Assembly (NCBI GenBank): GCA_013339895.1
Contig: JABACO010000003.1
Coordinates: 1,091,669 to 1,155,668, forward strand
Length of the DNA stretch: 64,000 bases
From: Ephydatia muelleri
Lineage: Eukaryota > Porifera > Demospongiae > Spongillida > Spongillidae
Direction: 5' to 3'
Shown here in pieces: positions 57,301-64,000 of this stretch. The notes beneath the pieces were generated by a model. It saw only the letters and a list, made by a program, of their open reading frames with translations. It was not told where the DNA came from and searched no databases. Numbering within the stretch: the stretch's first letter is position 1; each line of letters opens with the position of its first letter. Both the position numbers and the translations under genes were made by a program.

Positions 57301-57726
57301 TTAGTAATTTGGTACGTTTCCATTCATGTACCTTGATCTGAGCATATGTCCAGATCATGTCTGCAGCCGTCATCCCCACATGATGCATTTGCCTGCAGTT
57401 GTGTTATTGAACTACTTTCATGATCAACATCCAATACAAGTTCACTGTTGTCTAAAGAATGCATGCACGATAGAAGTGCAGTGATTATCAACACGCAAGC
57501 GCGCTCAAATATATAAAACTTTACGATCAGCAATCACAGAAGTGCTTGAATTAGAATCCACCGTTGCGTTAGCGCATGCAGTTGTCGATGCTGTTTCTGG
57601 TACTGTAGCCTCACTTTCCACACCGTAAATCATCCGGCCGATGTCTTCGTACAGGCGAGTACGAAAAGGTATACCGTCGCTTGCACCTTGCACAATCGCA
57701 CGAATGGAGATAGTTTTTCTTAGGCA
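54315..57726 (-). CDS. EnSpm/CACTA transposase (Tnp2-like), multi-exon, partly broken
   Basis: The likely start MPKKNYLHSCDCARCKRRYT (57726) is a Cys-rich N-terminus. Several short acidic exons follow (about 57533-57345, 57275-57210, 56990-56890, 56783-56722), each between AG and GT. The main exon (56676 downward) has CGCELGCFRSLAFAQKKW, LMLNVDWFKPFKRSEYKVAA, TLVLGIIPGPTEPKGNINTF, GCSRCKFKAEREP and ITDPMHTFLLGMA, the Transposase_21/Tnp2 core. A 40-bp tandem duplication (55105-55184), frameshifts near 55190 and 54920, and a stop near 54848 break the C-terminal part, which ends at 54315. Probably inactive now, but recently so. Confidence 0.88.
55105..55184. repeat. 40-bp tandem duplication in the transposase gene
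   Basis: CTCTACAATTTCACAGAGCA plus 20 further bases occurs twice head to tail. As 40 is not a multiple of 3, it shifts the frame. Confidence 0.92.
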
Positions 57727-57916
57727 TTTTGCTTGGGTATCGCATTGAAAAAGGCGGGATTGCAGCAAGCTCATTAAATGTGCATTTATGCATTGTGAAA
57801 CGTGACTGACACGTGTATGCTGACTCATAGTTTTTGCAACGCATGCACGTGTGCAATGTCTATCCAACAGTCTCGAAAGTCGGCTGGGGATTGGTCTGCA
57901 TTAAGGACGCAAGTTA
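57727..57916. promoter_or_regulatory. Putative divergent promoter region of the CACTA genes
   Basis: About 190 bp separate the presumed transposase start (minus) from the first open exon of the plus-strand gene. No TATA box is obvious. Assignment rests on gene arrangement only. Confidence 0.4.
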
Positions 57917-60900
57917 GTAAGGGAATTGGAAGATATTCTCGCCTTGCTCGAGAACGTCTTCGACCGTATTGATGAGATCGATAAGACCGTGAATGAACTC
58001 AAAACTACAATGAGGGATGTACATGTAAGCTAGAAAGCGGTATTGTATAGACGAATTCATGCTTTTTTATAGTCAGCGCATCTAACTCGGATCGCGGGCG
58101 AAGTGACTCCCCTCGAGCGAAAGACGTTGTACCCTTGGTTAGTGTACAAATAATACATGCCGGTGTCATAGGGTATACGGTCCGGCCCAATTTTCGGTCC
58201 GGCGGACCATATTCCCTTAGGGAATACGGTCCCCCCCCGGACCCAACTCCCTAGGGAATACGGTCCGTCTAAAATATTGTACATCCAGGGAATACAGTCC
58301 GGGGGAGGAGGCGGACTCAATTCCCTGATAGAATGGAGATTTGATTTTGACGACCCAGTTTATAGCGTGAATAATTAAAAAGAGAGATCGATTCTCACCG
58401 AAATCGACATGCACAGGACAGAAGTTCTAATTGATAATGAACGTAAAAGGAGAAATCGATTCTCATCGAAATCGCAACCGTTATGAAAACGATTTAAACA
58501 CAGGACAGAAGTTCTAATTGATAATATTATAATGAAAACAATTTAAAACCAAGACAGAAGTTCTTTCACGACATCATGTAATTTATAGCTAATTTATAAA
58601 CACAAGACAGAATTTATATACAATTTAAACTCATAATGAAACCAAGATAGAAGTTCTTTCACGACATCAGATGTTTAATGTAATGAATAGCTGATTGTTC
58701 GTACGATGTTTCTGGACTGTGGTTCATCCAGACAGAATTTATATAATGAAAGCAATTTAAACTTAAGACAGAAGTTATATAATGAAACCAAGATAGAAGT
58801 TCTTTCACGACATCAGATGTTTAATGTAATGAATAGCTGATTGTTTATACGATGTTTCTGGACTGTGGTTCATCCTTTGCAGGAGCGTGATCATTAGCTA
58901 CAATGTAAAGAATAGCTAGATTCCTATTTGTCACCTCAAATGATTTTGACATCCTTTACCTCAGGGTAGAGGACATCCCAAGCAAGGGTATTTGCTTGAG
59001 GCCCTTAAAACCTTCATCACAGTCTATTGCAATCCCGAACAAGAAGTGTTGGACTGCCTCTACCTGTGCGATAAATAAACATATGAATTTTTACAGTGCT
59101 CAGTCTCAGACGTTCATCACATAACCTATACCATTCCACGGCCTTCTTGTTCTCAGTCTTAGTACATGTACGTGACGCGCATGCACGTGATTTATTAAGA
59201 TATGTTTAATCTGCCTTTTGCAAACCATGCACCATGTATATTGACAGAACGTGTACCACAAATTTAGCTCGGCAATGTCATAATATTTTAATTGGTGATG
59301 TAGGAGTTGTAGGCACCAATTTACTAAAAGTATGTAAATAAGGGATTTCGTATATTCTCGCAATTATCAAATATTATTTGACAAATGCTGTGCTTAATTG
59401 GCAATTCATACATAACCACATTTCATTTCTCTCATAGCTTGTCTGTGAGTGCATTTTTATATGTGTATCAGTACATGAGTGCTAGCCATGCAGCAATTAC
59501 GATGGTTCATGTCGAAAGCTTTCATACAACATAAACTGACATGTGTGTACACTGGAACACATGGTTGGGATTTCATTTTTCATTTTGTAACCGAACACTA
59601 TAGCTAGATGAGCCAACATCGCTTGCGCGTCCTAATACCAGTTCAGATACTATACGACTAGATATCCCCTATCACTGTAGCGTCTGCTAGTATCGGTCAG
59701 GTAGGATCTTGATGCAACTGAAGTAACAGGCATACTGTTGGGGTGGATCACTGAACCCCAATCTTTCCTTCTACTGTCCCCTGTATAGATTCCTGAATCA
59801 TGGGCGGGATAAACTGTATGGTGTGGTGCAAGGTGCTAATTAAGACTTGTTATTCGTGTACTTTATACTTATAAGTGGTATAGAAGCCGTACTATGGTAT
59901 GGGCATAAAAATTATTGAGCAATTCTGCACATAGTGTTTTCACCCTCTGGAGGCATGGAAAGAGAAGCGAGTAAGTTCTATACTGGCGCCGCGATATCGA
60001 CGATTGAACGGATTCGTAGCTGTATTTATTTATCACAGGTACAGGTAAGATTAAAATACTATTTGCAGTTAATCGTTTCATGACCGTTACCCCGGTAGCG
60101 CTCTACTCAGTTTGGTCTATTAAACGCTCCTTCCTTACTTCGCAATCAATGAACAGACTACGGTGAACTGACGAGTGTGTTGGTCACTTAGATTTAGCGA
60201 TAACATGAATTGCTGTGTTTTCTGGCAGTCTAAGTTTCTACTCGGCTCTAAACTAGTTGCGTCAGGTCATTTTGCAAACCCATATACCAAGACTTATGTT
60301 CATCTGGTCCCATGGGTACTAGTAATAGGGGGAGGATGTAAAACTGTTCTTTCAATGTGTTTCACTGAAAGGTGCATTCTTACTAATGCACAACTGTCGG
60401 AGGAAGACTGGTGACAATGTGTTTCTATTGGAGAGAATCTGTGTGTTAATTTAAGGTCAATGTACATGTATCATGTGTGTTTGCACTTACTCTCAGATGA
60501 TATATCCATTCTTATAGGGTGTAGATGCACACCTCTCCAAGGTGATTGGAGACCATGCATGTATTCTCATAGGTCAGTGTGCTTGTACTTACCCTCAGAT
60601 GACATACATCTGTATTTATATGCACCTCTAAGACAGGGTTTGGCGACTGTGTGTTTCTACTGGAGGGAATCAATTTATTTAAGGTCAGTGTGTTTGCACT
60701 TACATGTACCCTCAGATGACGAAATGTAGGCACGTCTTTTTACCGCAAAAAGACATGCACACAAAGACAAGCCAGACAGCTTAAAGACATGACAAAGAGA
60801 TGCTGTCCCTACAAGATATGTGATTTTTCGTTAAAACCTACACAAAGACATCCAGCCCATACAACACCACTAAAACAGTAAGTTATTATTTTAATCCTTA

Positions 60901-62789
60901 ACTTCCATGAGCATGGCTTTTATCATATACAGCAACAGTAGCTATCTTGCTATTGCTATTTGTCTAATACACAGTGACACTCGAGACTAAAAAGACACAG
61001 GGCACACAAGCAATATTAACGGTTGCCGCCAAGCTTATATGTGTCTGTGAAATTCACTTTTTGGCTGATTTTACAGGTACGAAATTGAGTACACTCAATA
61101 TATCAGCATGTCTCTTATGTTCATTTGACTAGTATCCCCCACTCATTCCTCTCTCATCCCATTTCTTTTTCTCCTCACACAGGACCTGGTGTATAGAGGA
61201 AGTATGCAGTCACACTTAGAGTGTGCCAGGTCGATTCAACCGCTAATTATGTACCAAGTTTTTGAGGGCCCATGCAGCTTAAAGCTATGTGTCCCTGTAT
61301 CTCTCTCATCTCCCTTCCTTTTCCTACCTCCTCCCCCTCTGCAGAAAATCTCTGGGCACACGAGCAGCGTTATTTGTCTGTAATTCACTTTATATCATGA
61401 ACATGATTGAAAAACACTTACGCATCATTCTCTAAACAATAATGGCTGAAGTGTACTAGTTTTATTTTCTTTTTTACAGGTACGAAATTGAGATTTATCC
61501 AGTACCCTCATCTCTCTTATGTTGTTAACTATAATATATTTTTATTTCTTTAATCTTTATTTCTACTTGGACGATTTGATAGTATAAACAGTGCTGCATG
61601 TATAGTTTGCCGACCTGCACGCGATCCTTTTCGAACCAAATGGAAACATAATACAAATAGTAACAACACAGACCGAAGAAAAAGGTTAATCAGTTGTTAC
61701 AGAAGCTGCATACATGTTTATAGTTGGCGACCTGTGATCATTGTGGCTTTTGATTTTCGAACCAAATGTGCTGTTACAGACCGAATTGAAACTGCATACA
61801 TAGTTGACGACCTACAGCTTTTGCTTTTCGAACCAAATGTTACGTGCATGCAAGGGATGGAAATACATGCATATATTTCAAACCAGGGAATACGGTCCGG
61901 GGGGGGACTCAATTCCCTAGGGAATTGAGTCCGGTTAATTGGTTTTGTACAACCAGGGAACTCGGTCCGGGGGACCGTATTCCCTAGGGAGTTGGGTCCG
62001 GGGGGGACCGTATTCCCTTAGGGAATACGGTCCGCCGGACCGAAAATTGGGCCGGACCGTATACCCTATGACACCGGCAATGAGCTGACATGCACATACG
62101 CATCTTCTGCGTTCTTGTGCAGACAATTTTACAGGACGCGTTCCACGAGAACAGTGATGAATTGGCAGAGGTGCTGCCCTCATGTGTGTGGTCAGACGTG
62201 AGTACTACGTTAAAGTCCAAGCTTCTTGAGTCAGTGCGGGGGCACCTCAAGCACAACAAGTACACTGTACCACCCGAGAAGAAGATTATGAAAAGAGTTA
62301 AGGTGTGTCAAGTTTAGTAAATATAGATTGTGATTATGCTAAATCCCAAATATGCTTATTTATTATTATTTTATGTATAGGACTACTATTCTAACAGACG
62401 ATCTACTGTCCTTATGAAGGCCGACAGTTCCAAAGTAAGAAAACGCCGCTCTGAGTTAAAAAGAAGCCGATTGACTCACGTAAGTTTTTTATACATGATA
62501 TAAAATTAAATTCCTCTGCTAGGCTGCACGCGACAAAGCAGTCAAAGAGGCCTTGCAAAAAGGAGACGTACTACCGCAAGATACAGAAGGAATAAAAAAG
62601 CTGAGGGCTGCTGTCAAGCCAGCACTACTAGACAACGTACAAGATAGGGATCCACATGCAGAGGATGTGGATGAAGAAACTTTGCAAGCTTCTATCCGTA
62701 AAGCGCGACTGAACAACATTGCAATCGCACGCGCTGCATGTGGTGCAGGTATATACAAAGAGGACAGCACGAGCGGCCCAGCTTCCTGA
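57917..62789 (+). CDS. CACTA-borne accessory gene, multi-exon, unknown function
   Basis: Exons by eye: about 57917-58025 (LVRELEDILALLENVFDRID, EIDKTVNELKTTMRDVH; coiled coil; donor CAT/GTAAGC); about 62131 (or 62143)-62303 (DAFHENSDELAEVLPSCVW, SKLLESVRGHLKHNKYTVPP; donor AAG/GTGTGT); 62381-62479 (DYYSNRRSTVLMKADSSKVR, KRRSELKRSRLTH); 62522-62789 (AARDKAVKEALQKGDVLPQD, EETLQASIRKARLNNIAIAR). All junctions are phase 0. The basic central part fits DNA binding. In position it would be the analogue of plant TnpA, but no sequence similarity is claimed. First-exon start unresolved; an acidic frame (SSEGESDDSEN) to 62883 may be an alternative end. Confidence 0.65.
58340..58880. repeat. Diverged tandem repeats including a 149-bp unit
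   Basis: The block with GATAGAAGTTCTTTCACGAC to CTGGACTGTGGTTCATCC occurs at about 58650 and about 58792. Shorter ACAGAAGTTCTAATTGATAA repeats precede it. Confidence 0.8.
58881..61880. other. Interior of nested element; no gene seen
   Basis: Contains imperfect repeats at about 60430-60720 (GTGTGTTTGCACTTAC plus CCTCAGATGA), and a pair near 61072 and 61480 with TTTTACAGGTACGAAATTGAG. No coding motif. Confidence 0.45.
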
Positions 62790-62979
62790 TCCAGATCCAC
62801 ATCTCAATCGTGAGCGGCTCAGTTGTAACGTGGACTTGGCGGAACGTTCCTCGGAAGGCGAATCAGATGACTCAGAGAACTAGCTGAAGGATGAAATGCT
62901 TGGACAATGCATAGTTGAAACTGTAACATTTATGCACGCGCGTGTGATTTGAGCCCAAATCTGGTATAAATCCATTATT

Positions 62980-63290
62980 GAAAATGTTTATGATTTGCTA
63001 TTGGATTTAAAGCTAGAATCGCATGCGAAATCGGTCGCTGATTGCTCATTAGATTTTTCAGATGAATTTTGCATGAAATCATATACAAAACCCTATGCAA
63101 TATCCTATTTGATTTATCAATGGATTAGATTAATGATTTTGAGTATTTATCAGATATAAAATCAAATACGGATTCATTATTGGATTCACGAACGATTTAT
63201 CATCTGGAAGTCTATTCAATCCGATATGATTTAATGCATGATTTGTATGAACAAATCTCGTGATAAATCTTTTTTGGATTTGACGCGTTT
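62980..63290. repeat. Right subterminal GATTT repeat block
   Basis: Mirrors 53770-54062: dense GATTT/AAATC motifs up to the terminal repeat. Confidence 0.7.
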
Positions 63291-63301
63291 TTTCCCTGTG
63301 C

Positions 63302-63577
63302 GGAATAGAAGGTATGTATGTATAAACTATATTTCAGTGTGGGCTGTCGGGTGCCATCTAGGCAGAGATAAAGATAAAACAATTGAGAAGGTTTCAAGTC
63401 GTTTTTATTGGCGAAATAATTCAAAAAGTGGAAATGAATATCAAGAAGGCACAGGAAAGGACAAGTTATACTGGATCGATATTCAATCAATGTAGCCAGT
63501 AGTATCATTTCAGATGTGTGAACATTGAGCAAAAATGTATTCCTGACACATGGTTATGTTCAAGTTGCTCTAAATAG
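63302..63577 (+). pseudogene. H2C2 gene continuation with PHD-like tail
   Basis: GGAATAGAAG completes exon 1 and GTATGT...TTTCAG forms a short intron (63312-63333). Exon 2 has GCHLGRDKDKTIEKVSSRFY followed by W: the second half of the integrase zinc domain, though the final CxxC is lost. After a frameshift a PHD-like end reads YHFRCVNIEQKCIPDTWLCS, SCSK and stop. A TAG (63493-63495) falls where a conserved Trp is usual. The catalytic integrase core is absent. Confidence 0.6.
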
Positions 63578-63689
63578 CACGATCTATGATATCAGTATCA
63601 GTGTGTGTATTTTTTAAATTTATTATTATTTTTTTGCAGTACAAGTGTAATCAAGCGTGCTCTTACTTCTACATATTATATAATATAGT

Positions 63690-64000
63690 ACAGGGGAGTA
63701 AAGATGCCACCCAAGTATGCACGAGCAGGCATCATATATGCCTAGTAACCACCGACTGGAGAGTCATATATGCCTAGGTGTAATTCACCGGGAGTCAATT
63801 ATGCCTAGGCTACAATAACTCCCAGGAGTCATTTGCATCAGGGGGGAGTCAATAATGCCTAGGCACATTTGACTGGGGATACATATATGCCTAGGTGCCA
63901 ATGACCGGGAGTCAAGTATGCTTAGGCGTAATTGACCGGGAGTCATACATGCCTAGGCATCAATGACTTGAGAGTCAATTTATACGGGAGTCATTATCGC
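63690..64000. repeat. Right array of a GGGAGTCA..ATGCCTAGG motif, runs off window
   Basis: About nine units of roughly 31 bp (ACCGGGAGTCAATTATGCCT, AGGC plus spacer AATTG), inverted relative to 53385-53480. Confidence 0.85.

Larger units (their letters stand above)
58159..62078. mobile_element. TIR element nested in CACTA intron, 3.9 kb
   Basis: Both ends begin GCCGGTGTCATAGGG and run for about 150-200 bp of inverted arms made of GGTCCG and ATTCCCTAGGGAAT palindromes. The interior has no ORF with recognisable motifs. TSD not clear. Splits the first intron of the plus-strand CACTA gene without touching exons. Confidence 0.85.
53753..63300. mobile_element. EnSpm/CACTA transposon, 9.5 kb, 19-bp perfect terminal inverted repeats
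   Basis: The left end CACAGGGAAAAAACGCGTC and right end GACGCGTTTTTTCCCTGTG match perfectly. Flanks are GGA at 53750-53752 and, one base off, GGA at 63302-63304 (3-bp TSD expected). About 300 bp inside each end is filled with GATTT motifs. Encodes a Tnp2-like transposase (minus) and a second multi-exon protein (plus) from a shared central region. A 3.9-kb TIR element sits in an intron of the latter. Confidence 0.95.

Noticed and set aside
58057-58414. Pro/Gly-rich minus ORFs (also 61718-62265)
   Set aside because: They come from palindromic GGTCCG/ATTCCC terminal arms, not genes.

Overview
This window is eukaryotic DNA, most like an early-branching marine metazoan. A demosponge is my best guess, made without any database search. 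Reasons: coding is split by very short GT-AG introns (48 and 56 nt in one RING gene); there are two death-fold exons and a RING-H2 exon; the sequence is AT-rich with many ACATGTA motifs; and LINE, BEL/Pao, Ty3/Gypsy, hAT and animal-type EnSpm/CACTA elements are interleaved. No prokaryotic gene layout, rRNA gene, intact tRNA gene or CRISPR array was seen.

Layout. 1-2250: decayed LINE with C2H2 fingers at its C-terminus. 2500-5830: hAT debris, including an internally deleted hAT with a perfect 8-bp target-site duplication (TSD). 5831-6123: fold-back element. 6124-8226: truncated copy of a dispersed repeat whose longer copy lies at 27070-30672. 8227-11020: exon fragments, a long-TIR element holding a RecQ-like helicase fragment, and a stretch resembling the N-terminal zinc region plus RING of RAG1. 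12229-15520: two arrays of one 31-bp minisatellite flanking a minus-strand Gypsy. 15534-18124: death-domain and RING-H2 exons of probable host genes. 18593-21040: a second decayed Gypsy, split by a 793-bp hAT MITE with a perfect TSD. 22923-33181: a BEL/Pao element with both LTRs and a CATAT TSD, split by two later insertions. 33318-38800: host-like exons (a proline-repeat exon, a death domain, a lysine-rich/PHD-like tail) and microsatellites.

38870-52235: a minus-strand Gypsy of integrase-before-RT order. It is cut in two by a 10.8-kb CACTA-type element (41123-51884, TSD ACT), most of which is about 45 copies of a 173-bp satellite. 53385-64000: an integrase-zinc-finger (H2C2) gene with a PHD-like tail, bracketed by inverted arrays of a GGGAGTCA motif. 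Its first exon is split by a 9.5-kb CACTA element (53753-63300), which itself contains a 3.9-kb TIR element inside an intron.

The window is therefore mainly a stack of nested transposons, and insertion order can be read from TSDs and restored reading frames. The best-preserved system is the right-hand CACTA: a multi-exon Tnp2-like transposase on the minus strand and, from a shared divergent promoter region, a second plus-strand multi-exon gene of unknown function whose junctions are all phase 0.
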